From: Apostichopus japonicus
Lineage: Eukaryota > Echinodermata > Holothuroidea > Aspidochirotida > Stichopodidae
Direction of reading: 5' to 3'
DNA length: 64,000 nucleotides
Assembly (NCBI RefSeq): GCF_037975245.1
Contig: NC_092562.1
Location: 14,393,521-14,457,520 of the forward strand
The notes below the pieces were generated by a model that searched no databases, had not been told where the DNA came from, and saw only the letters and a list, made by a program, of their open reading frames with translations. The position numbers and the translations under genes were made by a program. Positions 12,491-23,462 of this stretch are shown here, piece by piece; the stretch's first letter is position 1, and the number at the start of each line of letters is the position of its first letter.

Positions 12491-12699
12491 ACGCCGGATT
12501 ATCTTGTAATATTAATATGGGGGTTGGGCGGGCGGATGGAGGAGGGGATCGGAATCTGAAGGCAAGTACTTTTGTGAACACTGTTTTTTTTTTTTTTTTT
12601 TTTTTTTGTAACCCGCTAAAAATTGGTTGATATTCATCACATCGCGTAAACGTAAACTAACTTATGTAATTACATTTACTATAAAATTGTATTTTATCT

Positions 12700-12770
12700 G
12701 GGAGGCATTTTCGGCCAAACTTTTCTTTTACGCTTCGCGCCAACACATAGTGGCGATACGCTTAGACAGT
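12700..12770. mobile_element. Core fragment of the hAT-type MITE family
   Basis: TTTTACGCTTCGCGCCAAC and TAGTGGCGATACGCTTAGA match the core seen at 1-90, 5820 and 21097. Confidence 0.45.
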
Positions 12771-12874
12771 TTGCCGACAGGCTTCGCTCTCCCCTTGGCA
12801 ATTTCCTCGCTATACGCGCCTACTAAGCGTATATGGACATGACGGTGTTACGATACGTGAGTATATATCACGGG

Positions 12875-13293
12875 TATAGCAAGCCATGTGGGACAAACAC
12901 CGCATAATATATCAGCGTATTAATTGGAATTTATACGCGTATATTATTAGCCAATCATATGGCTTAAATATATCCGCATATTAATTCGAATATATACACG
13001 TATTAATTCGAATATAGACACGTATTAATTCGAATATATACACGTATTAAATAGAATACATATGGGGATTAAATCCAATTTATGCACGGATTAATTCGAA
13101 TGTACACGAAAACACACTTCCGCTCTTGCTGTGTAAATATATCAACGATAAATATTTTGGCGGGCTTGCGAGATCGCTTCAAAAAGCGAAACTATACGCA
13201 TGTACAACACATGTATATTCAATTAATACGCGTATATATTCGAATTAATACGCGGATATATTATGCGGTGTTTGTCCCACATGGCTTGCCATA
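12875..13293. mobile_element. Palindromic element of 419 bp with 22 bp units
   Basis: Ends TATAGCAAGCCATGTGGGAC and its complement continue for about 38 bases. CACGGG flanks both sides (12869-12874 and 13294-13299), a 6 bp target duplication. Inside are about six 22 bp units around ATTAATTCGAATATATACAC and a CCAATCA motif near 12951. Confidence 0.75.
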
Positions 13294-13931
13294 CACGGGC
13301 CTCTTGGAAGTGTATCTCTACTACACAAGATCAGGGCTTGGGATGTTAAGTATACAATACCGATTACGACGTACATTGTGTTTCTGCCATTATTTGGCAT
13401 CTATAAACCTCTTTCAACAATCGTAATGTAGCGGTTGATTGATCAGGGATTCTGTTATGTAATTTGAGAGAAACGGTTATTCTAAAAGCGAATTCCATCC
13501 GCCGTCGGACTGTCTTTACTATATAGAACAGCATGATTGGTATTCTGGCGAAGAGATGCCTGATAGATAAACAAGTTGGATTATCAACCTGTTTTTCTTT
13601 TCCAAAGAGGAAATCTGCTAAAGTGCAAGCCAGGATAAAGTGCGTAGGTTTATTCATCTCAAAATTCCTATCGTTAAAGAACCTTCATTTCTAATTTTGG
13701 GCTCCCACAGTCTGTGTACTAGCTATACCCCCTCGCCTTCTACAATTTATTCGTCTACTTTGGGTGATAATTTAGGCACCCGGCATCCACCCCCCCCCCC
13801 CTACTTCTTCTACGTCTCTCTTCCTCTCTCTCTCGCTTGCTACACGGCCGAATGTCCCCATATACATAACGTCTTTTTAATGTGGGTCTTACCTAACCAG
13901 TAAGTTCACTATCACCTTATAACACCTATAG

Positions 13932-13965
13932 GAGAGTTAGCTCAGTGGTTTCCGCCGGTGCCTTT
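13932..13965 (+). mobile_element. SINE family A head fragment
   Basis: Only GGAGAGTTAGCTCAGTGG to GGTGCC is kept, then a poly-T run. Confidence 0.6.
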
Positions 13966-14178
13966 TTTTTTTCATACCTTTATTTGCAAACCTTAAAAGA
14001 GCTACATTAGAACATATAACGAATTATGGTTGTCTTTATAAGTAAAGCATTACTGTCTTGGTTGTTGAGACTAAAGAAGTGTTTCGCGCAAAAATCTGTA
14101 TGACTACGATCATCAAGGAAGATGCATTTGTTAAATCAGCAACCGCTAGTCGATCATTAATATCTTTAAAAACTTTTA

Positions 14179-14409
14179 GGAGTGTTAGCTCAGTGGTTAC
14201 CGCCGGTGCCTTTCACTCATACGGTCCCCGGTTCGAGTCACTCCAAGATTAATGTATGTCATCCAGTTACAGAGTTGTTGACAATTGACAATTCATAATC
14301 ATGGACGTTAAATATGAATGTAAGAGACTGACTTCGGTCAGATTGCGACTTTGATAAGCCAATGAGGCTTCTTCGCGAGTTCCTGATTGCAAGAGGATCT
14401 AAAATACAT
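14179..14409 (+). mobile_element. SINE family A, copy 4
   Basis: Complete copy with GGAGTGTTAGCTCAGTGG head and canonical B box GGTTCGAGTC. It lies in the intron between exons 16653-16878 and 9886-11711, antisense to the gene. Confidence 0.85.
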
Positions 14410-15326
14410 GCCATTAAGTTTTTAAAGACCATGGCGACTTTGGAGGAACAAGATCGCATCAAATACCTTTATCAATTTGTTTATCTCAATTGCTTGACAG
14501 TATTATGACGAAAATGTGTTCAACACCTCACATTATTTGGAAAATGTTATAAGTCGTACGTATCTTCCAAAAGACCAGCTGCTGTAGAATTTAATATTCC
14601 GTATATTATCCGAGGATTTTGTTCTTATAAGCCATTGAAAAGCAATTAATTCTCGTTAAGCCACTGGTCAAGATGGATTCAGTGCCTTTGTTCTCAAATA
14701 CTCTGTCGAATAGATCGTTGGTAGCTTGACTCATATAATTCTAAACAACACCTATTAGATGTCATGTATATTCCCTACGAAATGGGGAAAAAAAGCGAAA
14801 GTTAGGTCAATCTTCAAAAATAATTCCAAGCTTAACATCTCAAACTATAGACCCATATCCATTCTATACCGGTATTACCAGATTATCAGACTTGAGAAAA
14901 TACAACTTTCACAAAGTACCTTGAAAACTTACTACGAATTGCCCAGTCTGGTTTTAGAGAGAATCATTCATGCGAAACTACCCTCATTAAGATTATTGAT
15001 AAATGGATGGAAACTAACGACAATGGATACAGTATAGAGCCGTCTTTGTTCAACTTCGAAAAGTCTTTGATCTTGCTATAGGCCTAATCACAAATATCTT
15101 GTAACAAATGTGACATATGTATGGCTTTTCCGCGATAACACACTCAAATGGTTCGGAACATACCTTATACAGAAAGGGTGCAAAGTATACGTACATAGAC
15201 AAAGTTTCTTCTTTTTACCGAATATTCATAGTTTAATTCACCGTTTGAACTGGGATTATAGGACTTCGCATACAAAAGTTACGGTGCCAAATAGCCCCCA
15301 CAGTGCGGAAAAACTAGGGTTTCCAA

Positions 15327-15718
15327 CAGTGGCGGAGCTAGGGATATTGGTCAGGAGGGGCGAGAATGGTCTGTATAGGGCAATTTCGACATTATCTAAG
15401 CGGAGCGCCACCGCCGGTTGGCGCGTAGCGTATACAGAATTTTTCTGAGTAAAGATACTCCCTAGATCGCCAGAAATGACCCTTTCCGGCCTTGCTAATT
15501 TGCAGATAAACGAAGAATAAATAGGTGTCATCGCGAAATTACACCAACAAAATGTGACAAATGTCAATATAGGTAGATGAGAGCGCAATAAAAAAGTCAA
15601 TAATCGCGAATGAGTAAAAAGTGGTAAAGAGCTGAAAAGGGCGCCAGCAGTCCATTTGAGTCCGTCAGGGGGCATCGCCCCCCCCCCCCCCCCCGACTGT
15701 ATGGACGCTCCGCCACTG
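15327..15718 (+). mobile_element. hAT-type MITE, 392 bp, with 8 bp target duplication
   Basis: The ends are inverted repeats CAGTGGCGGAGC and GCTCCGCCACTG. The flanks 15319-15326 and 15719-15726 are both GTTTCCAA, a perfect 8 bp duplication, as made by hAT transposases. A run of C lies near the right end. It sits within a decayed LINE, so it is younger than that LINE. There is no coding capacity. Confidence 0.9.
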
Positions 15719-16035
15719 GTTTCCAAGTGTACTCTCATTGAAAATGTCCTAAAAAAAAAAATTTCATTTAAAATTGGCGTAAGGTTACCGAAATATATGG
15801 ATTAAGGCATACACCACCTGAAAGCTAACCGTTTAAGCTTTCAAAATATGGATGGTCCAATATGATTGACTAAATACACATGAGAAGATACAGGTCAAAA
15901 CACACACAAAATGGCTCTTGCGCTACACAGTTAAAGACCCTCACGGAGTGCCATGAGCGCTATGTTCCGTTATGCAATGGAAGTGGCCTCTGCAGGGTGC
16001 CACAACAGGGTTCAATTCTTGGGCCATTACTATTT

Positions 16036-16231
16036 CGCATCTTTCTTAGTTTAGTTTAGTTTAAAAATGTAAAAAAAAAGGATCAGGAGGGACACTTAAG
16101 TCCCCATCAAGGACTCTATAGAGAGAGAGAAAAAACTGAAGACACAAACACTCAGACCCGATTAGAATGCTTAACCTTGTCCAAAGCATTCTTAAACCCA
16201 TTGACACCTCTTGCAAGTACAACTTTCTCTT
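16036..16231 (-). mobile_element. CR1-like LINE 3' end inserted in the other LINE
   Basis: GGATCAGGAGGGACACTTAA and CACTCAGACCCGATTA match the 3' end of the copy at 49519, between the QGSILGPLLF and YADD pieces of the older LINE. Confidence 0.75.
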
Positions 16232-16652
16232 AATGACACAGTGGCCCTAAGCCTACACCACTGTCTTGTATAGGCATGTACGCGGATGACACAACATTAT
16301 ATTTATTCGATACTAATATTCAGGAACTAAACATGAAGATACGGAGGAAGATGTTTCTAACATAAAAAGAGTGGTGTATAAACAAAACCAATGGTAATGA
16401 ATTCAGTAATGAATGTTAACGAAACGATGTTAATATCTTCAAAGCTCAAATTTTCATAAAGCCCACAGTCGCATCATTTTTTTTCTACTTCGTTTTCCTT
16501 CATCTTTATATTCTGTTGCTTTTTCTTTCTTGCTTTAGTTTTTGGCTATTTGTTTACCTTAGTTTTACTTTTATGGGCATCGGGGGGAGATTAGCATTCT
16601 AGCTAACCGAGTTTTACCCTTCTGTCAAAAGTTAAATAAATATATAAATTAC

Positions 16653-16878
16653 CTGCAACGACTGTTAGTTCACTGGCACTTATCATTCTTGTTATGCTAT
16701 TCAGTTTAGCGTGTTTTTCTTGGCGATTAATTTTCCCTCCATGCAAGAAGGAACCTTCGTGGTTAAGAGGCAATAATGTTGGTCGTTCCAAGATTGTTAG
16801 GTAGAGAACACCGCAGAGGAACAACAAACACAAAAACAAATCCTTGAGATCAATACTATGGTGATATAGTCTTGCCAT
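16653..16878 (-). CDS. Membrane-anchor first exon (1a) of the sulfotransferase/glycosyltransferase-like gene
   Basis: From the ATG at 16878 the exon gives 75 codons plus one base. Residues about 12-30 form a hydrophobic span with the core FLCGVLYLTIL. A polar stem rich in Lys, Asn and Ser follows. The donor is GTTGCAG|GTAATT, phase 1. This matches the acceptor at 11711, where the split codon becomes GAT (Asp). The layout is that of a type II Golgi enzyme: short cytosolic tail, one span, lumenal stem. An in-frame ATG at 16962 would lengthen the tail. The intron to the next exon is about 4.9 kb and holds a 600 bp MITE, a 419 bp palindromic element, SINE sequence and a decayed LINE. No transcript is available to confirm the join. 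Confidence 0.6.
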
Positions 16879-16962
16879 CTCGGAATGTTCTAGTATGTAA
16901 TTAACTTTTAACACGAAGTATAGGTCAGTTTGACTTCTGAACGTTTTGGAAAGGCAGTCCAA

Positions 16963-19900
16963 CGAGGAGTTGTGAATCGTAACTAATTCTCAACGAATTC
17001 TCCAGTCCAGCGTGTGTTAGTCCCCTCTACATAAGGATTCCTTTCGGCATTATACTGGTCTGGTCTGCATCTGAAGTTTATGCACAGCAAACCACCTGTA
17101 TACGCGCAATTTAACGACGCACCCCTTTGTTGACACGAAACACTCATTTATCCGTATTAAATGATGCATGGAAGTATCTTATCACAGTACTTGTATCGGC
17201 ACATTCAAAAGAGCTATCTGTTTTGAGTAGGAGTTTTGCGATGGGACTTTTTGTAGATTAAGTCTCCATACGACCATACACAAAGAAAGCAAATCCGACC
17301 CTCTTCAAGGATTTATAGCGGTATACGTGTAGCCCACTGTACTACGATTATTGAATAAAACATTAGAAGGGTTAATCTGGGTTTTTTTCTTATTATTATT
17401 CCTTTTGCAATGGTTTATCATCATTTTATTTTAATGCTTCGACGTCGAAGAAGATCAAATATACGTTTACTGTTGGTGTAAACTAGTAAGGGGGATTGCA
17501 AGTGGTTTGAAAACATCTGTTTATTCCCTAGCAACCTTGGCATGTGACGAAGTGAGTATGTACTAAGTCGATGGAAATATCGCCTATAAATAATAATGGT
17601 CTCATGCATGCGTGGTAACAACATTCGATAAAACAGAGCCTTTTTCAGTGTATGTGTCAATACTGGAAACAGTGTGAATTCATGTTTACCAAAAATGAAT
17701 CATCTAACGATGCTTGGTTGTCAAAACATTATATCAATATAAAATTGTAGATATTTTCTGGGGGCGGGAGTGGGGGGTTGGAGGTAGTCTAGAAGAATCT
17801 CGCGATCCACTTATGGTGCTGATCATTATAATCAAACACTTTAACTGGGACATTCTCAGTCCCCCCCCCATCCCACCCCAGTCCCCTTACATCGTGGATG
17901 GTGATACCTGGCAAGTGACACAAGGTAAGAAAAACTTAAGAAATGTACCACATTCAAAAACACTTATAGGAAACGCCTATATAGGTTAAACTTATGGATG
18001 GTAGATTCTGAATTCGGAGGATTGAGTGACGGAGTGGAGTCTCTGTGTGTCGGTTATAGGTAGATGAGGAAAGTGCAGAAGTAGACTAGAGACAGGTAAG
18101 TATCGTCGATTTCAAGGATAGATCAAATATTTGTATAATATATAGGAAAGAAGAGCTGCCACGATGATACCATAGACCCATTCTACTATATGAATTACAT
18201 GAATAAGTGGCAGAATTAAGCCAATCGAAATATAGGTAACCGCCAGATTGAGATGGTACTTCCAACTAACAGAGTAGAATATGTTGATGTATGTTATGAT
18301 TATGATTATGTTTATGTTATGATGTATGTTATGATAGAGTAGAATATTTCTGTGCTTAAATAACAGAAGTGGTGACAGGGACGTAGCTAAGGCATGATGA
18401 TTGGATGGGGAGGTGGGGGGGGGGTAGTGGCTGAAAATCCAACTAGATGGGTTTTGAAGCCAGAAAATTCCGACTGCTGTCTTGTACCCCTCCCCCCCCC
18501 ACCCTCGCGATACTCATCAACGATACGGTCAGTGTCAGTCGGACACCCAATCTTTCGCGACTGCACTTTTGTTCTGAACTATTTTCGATATATTTGTATA
18601 CCCACTGGCACTCATTTCACAAACTTATTAGCCCCCTCCCCCTCCCCCACACCACCCCAGCCAAATATTTTTGTGAAAATTCGTTCAATATGCTGATAAC
18701 TTTTCGGGCACCTACTGAAAGAAAGATAATATGCAATGTGTTTTTCAGTGGTTAAACTTATATTAGTATTACTTTTAATATTGTAACGACTTCCCCAATA
18801 ATTATAACCAATATGGAAGGGTAATAAGACGGAAAATGATTGTATGTTATTGGCATGCGATGTAAAAACCGATGCATGCCTATATGATATGCACATTATC
18901 ATGTGGAACGCTCGAAAAATTTTGGTTATATTTTTCGGGCAAGTCGTTACAGCACCCCCCCCCCCCCCCCACCCATTCAAATTGGGCTCCTACGCATATA
19001 TGACGGTAGTTCTATTAGGCATTCTTTTTTTGGAGTATTCAAAATCATACGAAGTTTTGTACGGTGAAGTATAAGAATCGCGAGATATATTGGCAAGGAA
19101 AACGTGGTAAATATCACTGATTAAAGGTCAATTTTGACTGAAATATTTCAACTTTTAGGTCATGCACAATCACAGGAATAAATGAATAGGCCTAGATAAA
19201 CTAAAGTGCGACAGTTGGATATTCCAAATATCGTCCATGAGGCAATGCCTGTATACGAAATATCCTAAATCAGTGACGTAGGCAGTTTTTAAAATATGTT
19301 AGGGGGGCGGAAAACCGGTGGAGTTTGAGCTGTTGAGTCACCACAAGTAACTTAGTTTTGTAGATGTATGCTACGGTGGCCGAGGTGGTACCTTGAAAGT
19401 ATCAACTATTTGATATCAAAATTTCGCCTTTTTTCTAAACTGTACGAATGTCAGTTTTTCATCGAAAATTTCCCCTTTCGTGTCAAAAGTTTAGAGAAAA
19501 ACAGCTAAAAAGTAGAGTCATGAGTTACATGAGTTTATCAGTTGCCTGATTGCCTGGTTCCGCGGTTGCTCACTCCTTACCAATTATCCAACTCATGGGC
19601 GCAGATCAGTCTTGGATAATGGTGGGGGACGCGTGTCTGTTCTCTGATACTATAAGCGGTGCGCGACCATAATATGTTGGCGCGTTGCGTACAATACATT
19701 TTTGGCAAATATACCTCACACATGGGCGGCGATCCTGGGGGGGATGGGGGGATATATCCCCCCATGAAAATGGGTGGAGGGGATGTAATACACCATATCC
19801 CCCCACCAAATGCCAGGGATAAGAATATTTTCATGCCTACATTTATGCATCATCGTGAATGTACGGCTCTTTTTTATCTTCATTTCTCGCCTACCATAAA

Positions 19901-20082
19901 CGCAGTGCGATCTTTTCAAGTAAAGCGTCTTTATAAAGCAAGAATAGTTGACTGTAGGCTTCATTGGCCATATAACAACAAAATGTATAATTGCGCCCAC
20001 GGTATTGATGTAGTACATATATGCACCCTCATAGTATTCATATCATCGAGGTAAATGAATCTGGAAGATTCATGTCAATTGG
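16963..20082. other. Upstream region of anchor exon 1a, no gene seen
   Basis: It holds several C or G runs, and degenerate pieces such as CAGGGACGTAGC (18377) and CAGTGACGTAGG (19273) that resemble hAT MITE ends. A promoter for the exon at 16653 would lie in its left part; I cannot point to a core element. Confidence 0.35.
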
Positions 20083-20658
20083 GCGCGCGTACCATGCATG
20101 GAGGGTCATGTGATGTGTTCCAGGGTGGTACCAAACTGATATTTCTCTGTAGTAGTTCGAAAATAGTGTTAGTGACTTCGTGAAAGATTTGCACCAAGAC
20201 GGATCGAACATGGGAAGTAACGGCGTAAGAAGGTACTGGTACTTCAGGCCTACGAAATAGTGCTAATATGCTACCGGTAACGTTAGACATGCTGGCACAG
20301 AACAAGTACAGATCCTCTCTTTATTTCTATGGTACAGATACATTGGGCTTGCAGCGGGAAATGTCGATGTCTGAATTGTATTTCAAGGGTGAGCGTTTGG
20401 TGCTGTGGGGCAAAGTTTAGTTCAGTGCAGCCACGGAATTCTCCATGGAACAGAGCCTAATGCTGCTCAGCCGGAATATAGCTATCACGTTAGGCTACAG
20501 GCACGGTTATTGCTAGGTAACGGGTGTCGTCTGCTGCTCTAAGCACGCATACACATTTACGTACTAGTTGGGTGAAATCATCATGCGTAATGGGGAGAGT
20601 AAAATATTAGTACCGTCCTGGAACACATCACATGACCCTCCATGCATGGTACGCGCGT
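20083..20658. mobile_element. MITE of about 575 bp with ~45 bp inverted ends
   Basis: GCGCGTACCATGCATGGAGG and GGTCATGTGATGTGTTCCAG at the left recur reversed at 20614-20658. No target duplication is clear, and no coding capacity is seen. Confidence 0.65.
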
Positions 20659-21096
20659 TCGCGCGTATTTACTGTGTGATAGTTTCTCCAGATTCATTTA
20701 CAGGTACCTCGATGATTCATATAGGCCCTATAGTAGGCCTACACACGTACATGTTCCCTCGAACAGCTGAGAATCTCATATTACCAGGGTAATGCTTAAT
20801 ACACGTTTCACCTGGATGCCCTAGCAATCGGTACCTAGGAATGTAACTATGTGTAATTGTGTATTGCATGTGTATAGGCCTATAATAGCCTGCATGAGGC
20901 CATTTTCTTCATCGAATAATATAAAAGAGATCTCGAACATTCTAACGTAGCGCCTGAAACAAGATTGACAGGGGCAATTTTCCCAAAATAACACCCGAAA
21001 TTAAACAAAAAGTATTTTGGATCCTGATTATGAGATATTTCGGATATGATATCCTTATTTTAAAGTTGGGTATATGCCGCTTGGAAACCTCGGTAA

Positions 21097-21220
21097 GTGC
21101 CGTTTCCGGCCATCTAGAGGGTTTGTAAATCCCAAAATTTTCTTGTACGCTTCGCGCAAACTCATGGTGGCGCTACGCTTAGATAGTCAACAAGGTCATA
21201 TCCCCCCCCCCCCCCACTCG
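21097..21220. mobile_element. hAT-type MITE fragment
   Basis: It matches the copy at 1-90 closely (CGTTTCCGGCCATCT, CAAAATTTTCTTGTACGC, GCGCTACGCTTAGATAGTC), followed by a C run. No clear ends are seen. Confidence 0.6.
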
Positions 21221-22048
21221 GAAATACGGATCGCCGCCCATGACCTCACAGATCGACGGAAATAACACTTTCCAGACCCAATGATCCTCACAAACCTCCT
21301 TAAGTTTTAGATTTCATGGCTTAGAAATTTAGTTTGGGGAAATACATGGGCGTGTGCAGAAAAAAAAAAAAAAATAAGAGGACAACTAATCCAAGTAGAC
21401 TTTTGTATACGATGGGTCTGGGGTCCTCTCCCAGAAAACAATTATAGACTGCCGCAAATGCGATTTCCGTCCTATATTAAACAACTGTGGATAAATATAA
21501 TAATATGAGAACTAGTGATAAATTAAGTTACATCCACTTATATGAATGCTGCTCCTACATGCCCGTAAATATTCATCTTAGAAAGCTCATAGGTCTCACA
21601 GTACCATCACTACCATGAAACCTCAACTCAAACTAAAAGTTTAATACAATTTGAAATGCAGCATTTGGTCAAGAAAAATTGGTGGGGACACGGTATATCA
21701 TGTCCCCACCACTGAAAAAGTTGGTGGGGAAGCGTCCCGCTGTCCCCCACCATGATATGCGCCCATGATCCAACTGAATGGGTTAGCATTATACCGTGAA
21801 TTGCATCCCTTCTTGAAAAAGTGAGGGGACAGAAATATATACATATATCCCTAGTTTCCATAATGGAGGGGGGGTGACAGTGTCCCTCCCACCCCACACG
21901 TTCCAACGCTTAAGCAAGTTCCAACGCTTAAGCAAGTACCAACATCACATTCTTTATTATCGATAAGTCAACATTTCATTCACTTAGTTGATATACTTGA
22001 GCTAGCACCCTAACAACTCCCTGCTTGGATAAAGGTTAATTATTTTAC

Positions 22049-22316
22049 CTGTAGAAAAAACATCACCATCTCTTGTCATGTGTACTATTCCCTGAGTTCT
22101 GTCACGATTTCCATGGTGATAACTCTTCCCAGGAGGTGATGAGGAAATTAGCAAGGTGTCTCGTTGCCTCAGTGGCGGTTTAATTGAATTCCAGACTGCA
22201 AAATAGATACCACCGCATAAGAACATACTCTTTAAAGCGAAATTAAGTAACGACCGGTTTCTTACAGTAAAATTTTCCATCCCAAAAGTTTCGCAAACTG
22301 TGTGTCCGCGTTCCAA
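22049..22316 (-). CDS. Second membrane-anchor exon (1b), alternative first exon or relic of a paralogue
   Basis: The frame from the ATG at 22316 gives 89 codons plus one base and ends at TCTACAG|GTAAAA, phase 1, the same phase as the anchor exon at 16653. A hydrophobic span at about residues 24-42 carries SMFLCGGIYFAVW, which resembles FLCGVLYLTIL of the other anchor exon. A second ATG sits at codon 13. The polar stem contains Ser-Pro-Pro and His/Arg-rich stretches. It could splice to 11711 as an alternative first exon, or be the start of a tandem paralogue whose 3' part is gone. The evidence for coding is the span, the donor and the matching phase. Confidence 0.45.
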
Positions 22317-22399
22317 ACGTCTATAGTATACATGCAGAGTATGCGTGGTCGTTGTTACAATATTTCCACAGACACGACTGATGCATGTTTACTCTCCAC

Positions 22400-22590
22400 A
22401 GAATAAGAGAAAAAACAAAGAAAAAGAGAAGCCTTATGCGGATAAAGTAACATTGGTGTCCATTCCGAACTTCTAAAGGTCTTGTATATTTTAAGCAGAA
22501 AACCAAATGGAGCATCTCCGGGTATGTTTACTCCCAAACCTAAAAGCCCTGAGTCACTTGTCAAGTGTGTGTAGGAGGACAAACCTGCAA
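22400..22590 (-). other. Possible exon, product not recognised
   Basis: On the minus strand an acceptor-like TTCTTTGCAG is followed by an open phase-1 reading frame of about 60 codons, including LGVNIPGDAPFGF and FRSSEWTPMLLY. I do not recognise a family. It lies just upstream of the anchor exon at 22049-22316 on the same strand and could be the end of another gene or a pseudogene piece. Confidence 0.2.
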
Positions 22591-22857
22591 AGAATTACAG
22601 CTTCTTTACATGAAAATGAAAAGGAGAAAACAAACAAGCAAAAGAAAGAAGAGGCAGTCACTTTGAATAACACTGTGAAAGGCTGATGAGCAAAAGGAAA
22701 ACTGGCAAAAAGAAAGGAACTGGCATATGGAGGTTACAGCATACACGCAGTATAGCACTGTACAGTTTGTCATTAGTCAGGTGGAGTGAGCGAGGCTATA
22801 TACTCCCCAACCGTCGTCCATGGTAACTGGCCCACCATAAACAGTATGTATATATAT

Positions 22858-23060
22858 GTATTGGATGTATTTTAGATCCTCCTGCAAGCAGGTACTCGCG
22901 AAGAAGCCTCATTGGCTATATCAAAGCCGCAAGCTGACCGAAGCCAGTCTCTTACATTCATATTTAACGTCCATGATTATGAATTGTCAATTATCAACAA
23001 CTCTGTAACTGGACGACAATCTTGGAGTGACTCGAACTGGGGACCTTATGATTGGAAGGC
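22858..23060 (-). mobile_element. SINE family A, copy 5, head-truncated
   Basis: Reverse copy from the ATGTATT tail to the anticodon-arm region (GGACCTTATGATT), followed by a short ACATGCATACT repeat. Confidence 0.8.
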
Positions 23061-23462
23061 ACATGCATACTTTGGAAGGCACATGCATACTATGACACAT
23101 GCATACTGTGGTAATAACGTCCCCTTTCCTAAGGCCCTCTATACGCCGCTAGATTATTAACAAGCGAATTATGGTCACACCTCCAAATCTTTGAGGCCCC
23201 TGAACTTCCCTGAAGTATGCCCAGGCTAACCATTTCCCCTCTAACCCTACCCTCCTTCCTCCAATTGTATATATGTCTTCATCACACACACCATTCAAAT
23301 GTGTTGGCAGGCTAACACGGTATTTGGACTGTTAAATCAATTGCATGGTCATATGCCATGGAAGATACCACGCCTTGTACACATCTGAGAATGCAAGTAA
23401 GGGTTTATGATATTCTTCTCCCTCTGAGAGGTAAAATACTGACCCCCGGGAGGCGTCTGTTT

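Larger units (their letters stand above)
14590..16440 (+). mobile_element. Second non-LTR retrotransposon, decayed, with two nested insertions
   Basis: RT pieces in order: a GPDG-like start (near 14665), ISNYRPISIL (near 14840), a QGSILGPLLF motif (near 16010) and YADDTTLYL (near 16275). They are interrupted by the hAT MITE at 15327-15718 and by a reversed CR1 3' end at 16036-16231. The clade is not resolved. It lies in the intron of the fusion enzyme gene, antisense to it. Confidence 0.65.

Noticed and set aside
19577-20054. Overlapping frames on both strands near 19.6-20.05 kb
   Set aside because: They cross inverted, Pro/Gly-coding C/G-rich repeat sequence; no domain and no splice logic.
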